Below are positions 1-7,538 of a stretch of DNA of 22,262 nt, in pieces. Where the stretch lies: assembly GCA_947625425.1 (NCBI GenBank), contig CANQOH010000020.1, forward strand, positions 1 to 22,262, in the 5' to 3' direction. A program made the position numbers and the translations under genes. The stretch's first letter is position 1. Each line of letters starts with the position of its first letter. The notes under the pieces were generated by a model. It ran no database searches. It saw only the letters and a list, made by a program, of their open reading frames with translations, and was not told where the DNA came from. This stretch comes from an uncultured Bacilli bacterium. GTDB lineage: Bacteria > Bacillota_I > Bacilli_A > RF39 > UBA660.

Positions 1-198
1 TTCTTTTAAGAAAGGATAATTAACATTTAAAGATGGAATCTGTTTAATTAAATCAAAATTAGATAAGAAAATATTATTCTTTTTCTTATCTAACATATAA
101 TTATATATAAACCTAGTACAACCAAAAGTTTTATTAATTAATTCTTTTTGTTTGTCGTTAGGATACAATCTAAATTTATAAGCTTTATTGATAATCAT
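1..198 (-). CDS. tnpB: IS200/IS605-family TnpB (OrfB), N-terminal fragment cut by window edge
   Basis: Only the first 66 residues are inside the window; the frame runs open off the left edge. The N-terminus (MIINKAYKFRLYPNDKQ, then INKTFGCTRFIYN, later NYPFLKE) is the classic start of IS605 OrfB/TnpB, the helix-turn-helix region of an RNA-guided nuclease carried by these insertion sequences. I chose the ATG at 198 because AAGGGGAAG (205-213) sits six bases upstream; another in-frame ATG at 204 touches that Shine-Dalgarno. No tnpA is visible upstream, so this may be a tnpB-only element. The RuvC-like catalytic residues and right-end guide RNA would lie outside, so integrity cannot be judged. 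It sits just beyond the thrS terminator, in the same orientation. Confidence 0.88.
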   Translation of the reverse strand, partial: MIINKAYKFRLYPNDKQKELINKTFGCTRFIYNYMLDKKKNNIFLSNFDLIKQIPSLNVNYPFLKE

Positions 199-222
199 AA
201 CCATCTTCCCCTTATAAGATAT

Positions 223-252
223 ATTATACGATAACGAACTAGCGTTCGTCAA
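223..252 (-). promoter_or_regulatory. tnpB promoter with an embedded LexA-like palindrome
   Basis: The -35 TTGACG (247-252) and -10 TATAAT (223-228) are 18 bases apart. A perfect inverted repeat, ACGAAC-GCTA-GTTCGT (234-249), overlaps the -35 and fills much of the spacer. Its core fits GAAC-N4-GTTC, the LexA/DinR operator of Gram-positive bacteria, although the four central bases fit the preferred RNRY only partly. It could instead be the subterminal hairpin of an IS200/IS605 left end. Confidence 0.6.
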
Positions 253-290
253 TATGTCTTTGATATTTTTAAAGAACTTTCCTATAACAC

Positions 291-320
291 AAAAAAAGTA
301 AGTAAAATTATTACTTACTT
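291..320 (-). terminator. Intrinsic terminator of thrS
   Basis: A perfect 10-bp stem, AAGTAAGTAA (311-320) pairing with TTACTTACTT (296-305), has a 5-base loop and is followed by a run of seven T on the minus strand. The thrS stop codon lies inside the stem. Confidence 0.9.
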
Positions 321-2078
321 ATCATATCTTCTTTTAGAAGCAATATCATCATTTATAAGTTTAATAAATTCATCTAAAGAAACAGTTGTTGTTTCTTCAC
401 TACCAGCTCTACGATAAGAAACAGTCTTATCATCAACTTCTTTTTGCCCTAATATTAACATATAAGGTATTTTTCTAATAACTGATTCTCTTAATTTATA
501 ACCTAATTTTTCATTACGAGAATCTAATTCTACTCTAAATCCCGCTTCTTTTAAAGCCTTATAAACTTCATTACTATAAGCTTCATGATATTGAATATTT
601 ACTGGTACTACTTGTACTTGAACAGGAGCTAACCATGTAGGTAAATAGCCTTTAGTTTCTTCCAAGTAATAAGCAATAAATCGATCTATACTACCGAATA
701 TTGCTCTATGTAAAACAACAGGAGTTTTCTTACTACCATCACTATCTATATAACCTAAGTCAAAACGCATAGGTAAACAGAAATCTAATTGACAAGTAGA
801 TAATGTATATTCAGGACCAACTGCTGGTTTAACTTGAACGTCTAATTTAGGTCCATAGAATGCTGCTTCACCAATCTTCTCTACATAATCATAACCTAAA
901 TCATTTAAGACATTACGTAAAGTAGTTTCGGCATTATTCCACATTTCATCATCTGGATAATATTTAACTTTATCTTCAGGATCTCTTAAAGATAATTCGA
1001 ATCTAAAATCTTTAATTCCTAATTCTTTATAAACGTCTAATATTAAATTAACTACACAAGAAAATTCTGATTCAATTTGTTCTGGTGTTACAAATAAGTG
1101 AGCATCATTTTGACAGAAAGTTCTAACCCTTTCAATCCCTTTTAATGATCCACTAGTTTCAAAACGAGCATCACGAGCTATCTCCCCAATACGAATTGGT
1201 AAATCACGATATGAATGAACATTATTACTATAAATCATCATATGATGAGGACAATTCATTGGTCTTAAAACAAATTCTTCACCTTCAACTTCCATCTTAG
1301 GAAACATATTATCTTTATAATGATCCCAGTGACCAGAAGTTTTATATAGTTCAACATTACCAATTGGTGGTGTTAAAACATGTAAGTAACCTAAAGCTCT
1401 TTCTTTACCTTTAATATAGTTTTCTAATAATTCCCATACGATATAACCATTAGGTAAATACATTGGTAATCCTTTACCTACTAAATCACTTACCATAAAT
1501 ATTTCTAGGTCTTTACCGATTTTACGATGATCTCTCATCTTCATTTCTTCTAATTCTTTTAAGTGTTCATTTAACTCTTCTTCAGTAGGAAAACATACGC
1601 CATATATTCTTTGTAGCATCTTGTTATTAGCGTCCCCTTTGTAGTAAGCTCCACTAAATTTAGTTAATTTAAAATACTTAATTTCTTTAGTATTAGACAC
1701 ATGTGGTCCACGACATAAATCCGTAAAATCACCTTGTGTATAACAAGAAATAGTAGTTCCATCTTCCATTCTTTCAATTAAATCAATCTTATATTCATCA
1801 TCTTTAAACATCTCTAAAGCTTCTTCTTTAGATATTTCTCTTCTGATAATATTTTTAGCAGATTTAGAACATTTCTTCATTTCCCTTTCGATTTTCTCTA
1901 AATCTTCATCGGTTATTTTATCGTCTCCTAAATCGATATCATAATAAAATCCTTCTTCTACAACAGGACCTACCCAAAATTTAGCATGTGGGTATAAATG
2001 TTTAACTGCTTGCGCAAGTAAATGTGCACAACTATGATTTAAAACATTTAATTTTTCATCTTCTTTAAAATTTACCAT
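315..2078 (-). CDS. thrS: Threonyl-tRNA synthetase lacking the TGS domain
   Basis: Charges tRNA-Thr with threonine in the cytoplasm. The 587 residues begin directly with the editing domain: HSCAH (15-19) and CRGPH (122-126) hold its conserved His/Cys. The class II core follows, with motif 2 R305-F-E, motif 3 GSIDR ending at R466, and zinc ligands C276, H327 and H457, equivalent to E. coli C334/H385/H511. The anticodon-binding domain is about 485-580. Family members are usually near 640 residues; what is missing is the N-terminal TGS domain. The ATG at 2078 is preceded by AAAGGAAG at proper spacing, and the T-box terminator lies immediately upstream, so a missed N-terminal extension is unlikely. 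The gene is controlled by the upstream T-box and ends in its own terminator. Confidence 0.97.
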   Translation of the reverse strand: MVNFKEDEKLNVLNHSCAHLLAQAVKHLYPHAKFWVGPVVEEGFYYDIDLGDDKITDEDLEKIEREMKKCSKSAKNIIRREISKEEALEMFKDDEYKIDLIERMEDGTTISCYTQGDFTDLCRGPHVSNTKEIKYFKLTKFSGAYYKGDANNKMLQRIYGVCFPTEEELNEHLKELEEMKMRDHRKIGKDLEIFMVSDLVGKGLPMYLPNGYIVWELLENYIKGKERALGYLHVLTPPIGNVELYKTSGHWDHYKDNMFPKMEVEGEEFVLRPMNCPHHMMIYSNNVHSYRDLPIRIGEIARDARFETSGSLKGIERVRTFCQNDAHLFVTPEQIESEFSCVVNLILDVYKELGIKDFRFELSLRDPEDKVKYYPDDEMWNNAETTLRNVLNDLGYDYVEKIGEAAFYGPKLDVQVKPAVGPEYTLSTCQLDFCLPMRFDLGYIDSDGSKKTPVVLHRAIFGSIDRFIAYYLEETKGYLPTWLAPVQVQVVPVNIQYHEAYSNEVYKALKEAGFRVELDSRNEKLGYKLRESVIRKIPYMLILGQKEVDDKTVSYRRAGSEETTTVSLDEFIKLINDDIASKRRYDK

Positions 2079-2102
2079 ACTTTTCTTCCTTTCATTTTAA
2101 AT

Positions 2103-2140
2103 AAAAAAACCACATTATTTGCAAGGAGCAAATAATGCGG
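2103..2140 (-). terminator. Regulated terminator of the thrS T-box
   Basis: A 13-bp stem, CCGCATTATTTGC (2128-2140) with GCAAATAATGTGG (2110-2122), has a 5-base loop and is followed by a run of seven T. Its 5' arm overlaps the T-box sequence that would form the competing antiterminator. Confidence 0.92.
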
Positions 2141-2298
2141 TACCATCCTTTATTTAACTTAATTTAGATAACGGCTTTAAACCGGGTTTTATTAAACCTC
2201 TCAGAAGATAGTAACTATTAAGTCTTCTATTCATTTCCACCAACCATGAACTCTCTTTAAGCAAGTATCTTAATAATCTTGTTCTTCCTCATTGAATT
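2103..2298 (-). ncRNA. T-box leader riboswitch, threonine-specific, upstream of thrS
   Basis: The minus strand carries the conserved T-box sequence AAGGATGGTACCGC (2137-2150) directly before a terminator hairpin. The Stem I base pairs GGAAGA with TCTTCT (2203-2208), and the terminal region contains AGAGAG and ATGGTTGGTG. Just 5' of TCTTCT is ACT-A (2209-2212), in the position of the specifier codon plus its trailing purine. ACU is a threonine codon, matching the downstream thrS. Uncharged tRNA-Thr should stabilise the antiterminator and allow thrS transcription. Confidence 0.93.
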
Positions 2299-2304
2299 AA
2301 CTAA

Positions 2305-2333
2305 ATACTACTACCAATAACTAAAATTGTCAA
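2305..2333 (-). promoter_or_regulatory. thrS promoter
   Basis: A perfect -35 TTGACA (2328-2333), a 17-base spacer and -10 TAGTAT (2305-2310). Transcription would start near 2298, at the 5' edge of the T-box leader. No strong terminator separates it from the serpin stop codon at 2356, so read-through from the serpin gene is possible. Confidence 0.75.
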
Positions 2334-2355
2334 ATTATTTTTTTAATCTTAACCA

Positions 2356-4032
2356 TTAAAATTCTGTACCATAACGATCAATATCAGTTATTTTAGTAGG
2401 TTCATAAACTGTACCAGTAAACCATATCTCACCAGATTCTTTATCTCTAATTAAGAACATAAATGGTTTATTGAAAGTTAAATCTATTTCTTCAATTGGC
2501 ACATCATATAGATAATCAAAACTACAATCAGCAGCTCCATATCCACCCATAGCTGTTGCTGCTGCTGCTTTAATACCGACATTAGAGAAATCAATATTAG
2601 CTTTATGAACAGCTGTGTCTATATAAGTTCCTTTATTACTAGTTAATTTAGATAAATCAGCTTTACTACTATCAAAGACATCAGTAATACCCATCTTCTT
2701 TAAATCTTCTAATAAATTTAATTCATAATCGAAATTAAATACTGGAATCAATCCTGTTAAACGAGTTACTTTACCATCAGTATAACTTTCAATATTCTTT
2801 GCATCTTTTAAACTTCCAATAAGTTCTTCTACTTTTGCTGAACTTATATTATTAATATAACTATCTAAACTTTCACTAGTTGGCATAATTCCTACATATT
2901 GTAAAGTAGTTCCATCATATTCTTTTAAATCTTTAGCAAATACTTTAACACTATCATCTACATAGAATGAGAAATCTGTTGAAGAACCAACATAACCATA
3001 GTTAGAATTTATCTCTTTAATATAATTATCAACTACTGATTTAACTGGTTCATAATCACTACCATAACCACATTCATCAGCTTTAACAAACTTATTATAT
3101 TCATCTGTTACTTTATTTCTAATATTGTCTTCTTTTAAATCATTAACAATATCATATCTATTAGCAGCTGCTCCTATTTGAACTGCTTTAACTTCATAAT
3201 TAACATTACTAAAATCTAACTCACTATAGCCACTAGAAGCTAAAGCATCAACAAATACTGCTGCTTCATATGTTTCATGATCATAACTAGATGAAAACAT
3301 CTCTTCATCACTTTGAATCTTATTAACCCATTCCATATCTATTGCTAAAGCATTAATTAAGACAAAGTCTTTATCCATAACATCATTTAATAAATTATCA
3401 ATTAAATTAAATGTATTATCACTTACCCATTTATTAACATTATCAGGACTTGTAAATGGATCATAAAATACTAAAGCATTATATTTATCTTGAAGATTAC
3501 TAACATAATCACTCTTAATACTATCTTTCATACTTTCATTAATAAATAAACCATTAGCTAAAGATAAATTCTTACTATTAGTATATTTATTACCTGTATA
3601 TTCGCCAATAACTCCTGCTATTTGAGCTTTAGTTTCACCATCAGTTCCTTCATTTAACATCTCTAAAGCATATTTAATTGATAAAGGACTATATATTTTA
3701 TTCTTTAATTCATTTTCTTCTTTTAAAAAGAATAAATCAAAATTAGAAACATTATTACCGGCCATTTTATATTTTGAATCAATTACTATTTCTTCTTTTT
3801 CTTTATTATCTTCCTTATCGGCTACTTTTTTACCAAACATACCACCTGCTATTGTAGCTCCAGCAATAACAACAGCTACTACTAGAACAATTCCGACAAT
3901 AAGTAAAACCTTATTACCTTTCTTCTTTGGTGTCCCAACTTCATTACTAGCTGTTTGATTATCTGGCATATTATTTAATTGTGTTAATTCTTCATGTGTT
4001 TCATTTGTTGTTATATTATTTTCATTTTCCAT
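2356..4032 (-). CDS. Membrane-anchored serpin (serine/cysteine protease inhibitor)
   Basis: 558 residues: a short cytoplasmic tail (1-40), one transmembrane helix (about 42-65) preceded by PKKKGNK, then a serpin domain facing outward (about 88-548). Family marks are SPLSIKYALEML with GTDGETKAQI (115-138), HKA (476-478), the mobile hinge GIKAAAATA (486-494), FNKPF (520-524) and the ending WFTGTVYEP. The Ala-rich hinge suggests a true inhibitor that inserts its loop into sheet A. P17 is not Glu and P14 is Ile rather than Thr/Ser. By strict register from P15 the P1-P1' pair would be Ala-Ala, but the loop is about 12 residues longer than in alpha-1-antitrypsin, so the cleavage site is uncertain. 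The target is unknown; host proteases or neighbouring bacteria are possible. It is monocistronic, and its ribosome-binding site sits oddly (see findings). Confidence 0.93.
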   Translation of the reverse strand: MENENNITTNETHEELTQLNNMPDNQTASNEVGTPKKKGNKVLLIVGIVLVVAVVIAGATIAGGMFGKKVADKEDNKEKEEIVIDSKYKMAGNNVSNFDLFFLKEENELKNKIYSPLSIKYALEMLNEGTDGETKAQIAGVIGEYTGNKYTNSKNLSLANGLFINESMKDSIKSDYVSNLQDKYNALVFYDPFTSPDNVNKWVSDNTFNLIDNLLNDVMDKDFVLINALAIDMEWVNKIQSDEEMFSSSYDHETYEAAVFVDALASSGYSELDFSNVNYEVKAVQIGAAANRYDIVNDLKEDNIRNKVTDEYNKFVKADECGYGSDYEPVKSVVDNYIKEINSNYGYVGSSTDFSFYVDDSVKVFAKDLKEYDGTTLQYVGIMPTSESLDSYINNISSAKVEELIGSLKDAKNIESYTDGKVTRLTGLIPVFNFDYELNLLEDLKKMGITDVFDSSKADLSKLTSNKGTYIDTAVHKANIDFSNVGIKAAAATAMGGYGAADCSFDYLYDVPIEEIDLTFNKPFMFLIRDKESGEIWFTGTVYEPTKITDIDRYGTEF

Positions 4033-4070
4033 CTTTCATATCAATCCTTTCCTAATATATTCTTTCTACT

Positions 4071-4101
4071 ATTATAATACAATTATTAACATATCGGTTA
4101 A
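4071..4101 (-). promoter_or_regulatory. Probable promoter of the serpin gene
   Basis: The -10 TATAAT (4071-4076) is perfect. The best -35 is TTAACC (4096-4101) at a long 19-base spacing, so the -35 assignment is weak. It lies between the upstream terminator and AGGAAAGGA at 4045-4053. Confidence 0.45.
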
Positions 4102-4117
4102 ATTTTTGATAATTATT

Positions 4118-4150
4118 AAAAAAAAGATACTATTTAAATATCTAGTATCT
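4118..4150 (-). terminator. Terminator of the AAA+ operon
   Basis: Stem AGATACTA (4143-4150) with TAGTATCT (4125-4132), a 10-base loop, and a long T run on the minus strand. It overlaps the stop codon of the last operon gene. Confidence 0.88.
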
Positions 4151-5108
4151 ATTTTTTTAATTTTAATGATTTAACATCTTCCGTAAATTCTTTTTTAGCT
4201 TTTTCAACATCAATCTTATCTTCTAAATTTAAATGTTTTATTGCGGCTTCAAAATCGTCAGCTAAATCCTCGCCTCTTATTCCCATTTCACGTGGTTGAT
4301 CAAAGAAGATATCATTAGGGCCAAAATTTAACACTTTTCTTGTAAATCTTTCATCACAAGTTGTCCCATAACCATCTTCCCAATTTCTTTTTACATCTAA
4401 TGTTTCTAGTATTCTAAATAATATTCTTCTTAAAAATTCCACACGACATAAAGTCTTATATAAAGCTGCCATATTCATTCTTTCCCCATGACGTTTTATT
4501 TGCACAACAATATATATAAGTTCATCATACTCTTCACTTAATTCAAAAGTATTTAAATCAACACTATAACCGGCTTTTTCTAAAGCTTTTAAAACATTAG
4601 TAATTATAATAGCTCTATTTAATACTTGTTTCTTACTTGTTCCCCAATAATAAGATAAAGTTACATGGATTCTCACAAATTTTGGTTTCTTTATTTTTTC
4701 TTCTGTTTCATAGCATAAAGGATTACCAGCACTATAAGCTGGGACATTTAAATGTCCTCCAGCAACAGTTCTAACTAATTTATATTTATGCATTTCTCTT
4801 AAACTAGCATTATTTAAATCTCTTTGTAAGGTTAAGAATTCTTCATATCCCGGATCAACTTCATTAACTAAATCTTCGACCGCGGCTTTATATGGTTTAC
4901 CAGCAAAACTACTACCTTTTTCCACACTATGTAAAGTTGTAAAAACGCGACGATTAGTTTGTGGATTACTCTTTAAATACTCATAAAGATCAAATAAACT
5001 ATTAAATCTTGCTTTATAAAGTGTATAGGTATCCTCCCCTATATCTACTCTTTCTGGGGAAAAAATATAATCTTCATACTTTTCATGATTATGTGGATAA
5101 TCTTCCAT
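4149..5108 (-). CDS. Uncharacterised third gene of the AAA+ operon, possibly a degenerate VWA-like partner
   Basis: The 319 residues counted from the first ATG match no named family I can assign securely. No signal peptide or membrane segment is visible, so it is probably cytoplasmic. From about residue 145 a stretch reads strand (FVRIHVTLSYYW), helix (RAIIITNVLKALEKAGY), strand (SVDLNTF), strand (LIYIVVQI). This order resembles the start of a von Willebrand A fold, but the metal-binding DxSxS is absent. A VWA-like protein beside a MoxR-type ATPase would fit RavA/ViaA or CoxD/CoxE pairings; this is inference. The frame stays open for 45 codons upstream to an ATA codon (5241-5243) overlapping the ATPase stop as ATAG. 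The real protein may therefore have about 364 residues. AGAGGAAGAAGAG precedes the ATG, so 5108 also remains possible. Confidence 0.72.
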   Translation of the reverse strand: MEDYPHNHEKYEDYIFSPERVDIGEDTYTLYKARFNSLFDLYEYLKSNPQTNRRVFTTLHSVEKGSSFAGKPYKAAVEDLVNEVDPGYEEFLTLQRDLNNASLREMHKYKLVRTVAGGHLNVPAYSAGNPLCYETEEKIKKPKFVRIHVTLSYYWGTSKKQVLNRAIIITNVLKALEKAGYSVDLNTFELSEEYDELIYIVVQIKRHGERMNMAALYKTLCRVEFLRRILFRILETLDVKRNWEDGYGTTCDERFTRKVLNFGPNDIFFDQPREMGIRGEDLADDFEAAIKHLNLEDKIDVEKAKKEFTEDVKSLKLKK

Positions 5109-5239
5109 AACAATCTCTTCTTCCTCTAACTTTTCAGCTTCACTATCTTCTAAAGTTAATTCCTTAGTTTCTTCTTCAAGTAATAGTCTTTTTAATAAAC
5201 TTATAAACTTTCTTAATTTAGCTAAATAATCTCTAACTT

Positions 5240-7537
5240 CTATCTTCTTTTCCTCTTCTCAGTACCATTAAGACTATTATTACAAGCTTGAATAAATGAT
5301 TTAGCTAAAACCATTGTATCAGCATCACATAATCTACTTGGTAAATTAACTTTTCCAATATTATCAGCTTCTAAACTATAAAATTCACTAAACTTTTTCT
5401 TTAAGAAACTTAAATAATCTCTTTCTTTAGTTTGGGTAAATTTTTCTCGCATAATTTGATCAATAGATTTACTATTATGATTAATATATTTAACAATAGC
5501 TGCCGCATCTCTTGTTGTTCCAATACCTGGTGCGGTATCTAAACCATGTTGTTTCGCATACATATCGCAAGCTTCTCTAAACTTAATAAAGATTTCATAC
5601 CAATTTGTATATTGACCAAATATTTTTTGTTCTACTAAATTATCATATTTAAATTCTTTAGGTGTCATACGTTCTTGAACAGCTTCATCTATCTTACCAC
5701 GTGAAGAGAATATTTCATTTTCTCCTCCCCCTCTAGTATTACCAGCACTTATCATTCTAAAATTAGGACTTATTGGTACCGTCATATCTTCAGCAAATGT
5801 TACATAACGTTTTTTATTTGGATTACCCATTACATCTAATAAACCAGAATATAATTCATTTAAAACAACTTGGGTATCTGTATTACCATTATCAAATTCA
5901 TCTAAAGATAACATTTTACCATATACTAAAGCGACAAAAGCTTGTGTAGCTCTAAAATGACCATGTGGATCATTATAAGCCATAATACTATATTTATCTG
6001 TTATCTTACCATTTTCTACTAAATCTGTTCCTATTAATTCAGCTACTTGTTTAATAACATATGATTTACCACATCCTGAAGGCCCCCATAAATAAACCCA
6101 GTCACCTTCTAAGACACAACGAATAACTTCTTCAACCATCTCATGGAAGAATTCTCCGTTTGCCTCACGACGTTTCTTTTCTTCTAAGATTCTATCCATT
6201 CTCTTATCAAAAGGAATACTTTCATCAAAAGCCGGTAAGATGATTGATTCTGTATGTTCTTTAGGAATGATTACTTGTGGACTTGCTGGTATTACTAAAC
6301 GATCATTACCAGGTATAACAATTCCTGTTGTTGGTGTTCCAACTACAGCTTGCGTTGCTGCTCCCACTTGTAACTCACTAAATTTCTTTAAAGCTTCCAT
6401 AATTTGTTCATTATCTTGCGCACTCTTTAAAAATTCTTGTAATTGTGGTTCCGTTTCAACATAATCTCTTAACTTACTAACACTTTCTTGAGTAGCTTTT
6501 TGAATACGTAACAATTCTGAAGTAGTTGTACTAGATAAACCTTGAGCCATAACTTTAATACTTCTAATCTTTTCTTCGGTATCAGAAAGTAATTGTTTAA
6601 AGACCATATCACTACTATCTTTTAAAGCTTGTTCTAAAGATAATAAATATTCATCTAGTTTATTAACCAATTCTAATCTTACTTCTTCTATTGATTTCTT
6701 CATTTCAGAAATAGCTGTATCAGCATAACCACTTATATCTTTCTTACCAAGACCTACTGTATCATTTATCTCTTTAACTCCCGCTTTCGTTAAAGAATTA
6801 ACACGATCTTGATAAGTATCTACTTTCTTTTGCATTGTGCCTAGTTTAACAATTAAACCTTGTGCTTTTTCGGCTTCGGCTGAAATAGTCGCTAAAGTCT
6901 TTTCATCTATTGGATAAACCCCAGATCTTTTCTTAGCTTCAACAAGTCTTCTTTCACTATAACTACTAACATCACCTAATTCATTTCTTAAACCATTAAT
7001 AAAAGATAGTATTTCATTTTTTAAAACACTTTGATTAATTGTATAAGGGGCAACCTCTAAAGCATAATTAACTATTGCTCCATAATTTTCTACTAATTCC
7101 TGATCAGCTCTAATTAAATTCATAATATATAAATAATCTAAACGTGAATCAAATAAACTATAGAACTTTTGGTCAAATACATCTTTAGCTAAAATACCAT
7201 CACTACCCCCAAAATTATGAATAAACATCCTCTTTATTGCTTCATAATCAGGTGTCTTAATTCCTTCTGGTAAAAAGAATCCTATAGCTTTTAATACTTC
7301 ATTAAATAATGTTAAAAATTCATCATAATCACTAAATTCAGAATTAATTACTTCTAACATCATTCCTTCTAAAAATTCAAAATCAAAAAAATCATTATTC
7401 TTCTTTTTATCTCTAATATCTGTAACATAATTAACTAAATAATTAATAATTTCATAATTTAATCCTGAATTTCTAATTGTCTTTAGTAATCTTTTATAGT
7501 CTTTTTCTTCTTGTGTTTCATCACCAAATAATCCCAT
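5240..7537 (-). CDS. Coiled-coil AAA+ ATPase of the MoxR/dynein-related (AAA_5) type
   Basis: Residue numbers here count from a GTG at 7546. Residues 1-190 are helical, and about 215-395 are rich in Lys/Glu heptads typical of coiled coil. Residues 405-440 form a linker with repeated hydrophobic-Pro motifs (VIP, VIP, IIP, ILP). The C-terminal half is an AAA+ module: Walker A GPSGCGKS (488-495), Walker B LSLDE (546-550), sensor 1 N603, a possible arginine finger at R626 and a sensor 2-like R679. The architecture suggests an ATP-driven remodelling ring; its substrate is unknown. I prefer the ATG at 7537, which has AAAGGG eight bases upstream and begins one base past the preceding gene's stop. 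The GTG at 7546 lies against that Shine-Dalgarno. It is the middle gene of a three-gene operon. Confidence 0.9.
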   Translation of the reverse strand: MGLFGDETQEEKDYKRLLKTIRNSGLNYEIINYLVNYVTDIRDKKKNNDFFDFEFLEGMMLEVINSEFSDYDEFLTLFNEVLKAIGFFLPEGIKTPDYEAIKRMFIHNFGGSDGILAKDVFDQKFYSLFDSRLDYLYIMNLIRADQELVENYGAIVNYALEVAPYTINQSVLKNEILSFINGLRNELGDVSSYSERRLVEAKKRSGVYPIDEKTLATISAEAEKAQGLIVKLGTMQKKVDTYQDRVNSLTKAGVKEINDTVGLGKKDISGYADTAISEMKKSIEEVRLELVNKLDEYLLSLEQALKDSSDMVFKQLLSDTEEKIRSIKVMAQGLSSTTTSELLRIQKATQESVSKLRDYVETEPQLQEFLKSAQDNEQIMEALKKFSELQVGAATQAVVGTPTTGIVIPGNDRLVIPASPQVIIPKEHTESIILPAFDESIPFDKRMDRILEEKKRREANGEFFHEMVEEVIRCVLEGDWVYLWGPSGCGKSYVIKQVAELIGTDLVENGKITDKYSIMAYNDPHGHFRATQAFVALVYGKMLSLDEFDNGNTDTQVVLNELYSGLLDVMGNPNKKRYVTFAEDMTVPISPNFRMISAGNTRGGGENEIFSSRGKIDEAVQERMTPKEFKYDNLVEQKIFGQYTNWYEIFIKFREACDMYAKQHGLDTAPGIGTTRDAAAIVKYINHNSKSIDQIMREKFTQTKERDYLSFLKKKFSEFYSLEADNIGKVNLPSRLCDADTMVLAKSFIQACNNSLNGTEKRKRR

Positions 7538-7538
7538 C

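Noticed and set aside
206..290. A complete insertion-sequence left end
   Set aside because: A hairpin is present, but without a tnpA gene, a second copy or a target comparison the boundary cannot be fixed.
2334..2356. Terminator after the serpin gene
   Set aside because: Only a trivial TTAA-TGG-TTAA repeat is present, with no T run placed after it.
5225..5260. Programmed -1 frameshift joining the AAA+ ATPase to the next gene
   Set aside because: The downstream frame is indeed -1, but AGG-AAA-AGA is not a good slippery heptamer and no following stem-loop was seen; a non-ATG start is simpler.
6240..6464. Plus-strand open frame of 74 codons inside the AAA+ gene
   Set aside because: It is antisense to the AAA+ coding sequence, has an unusual Cys-rich composition, and no convincing ribosome-binding site was seen.
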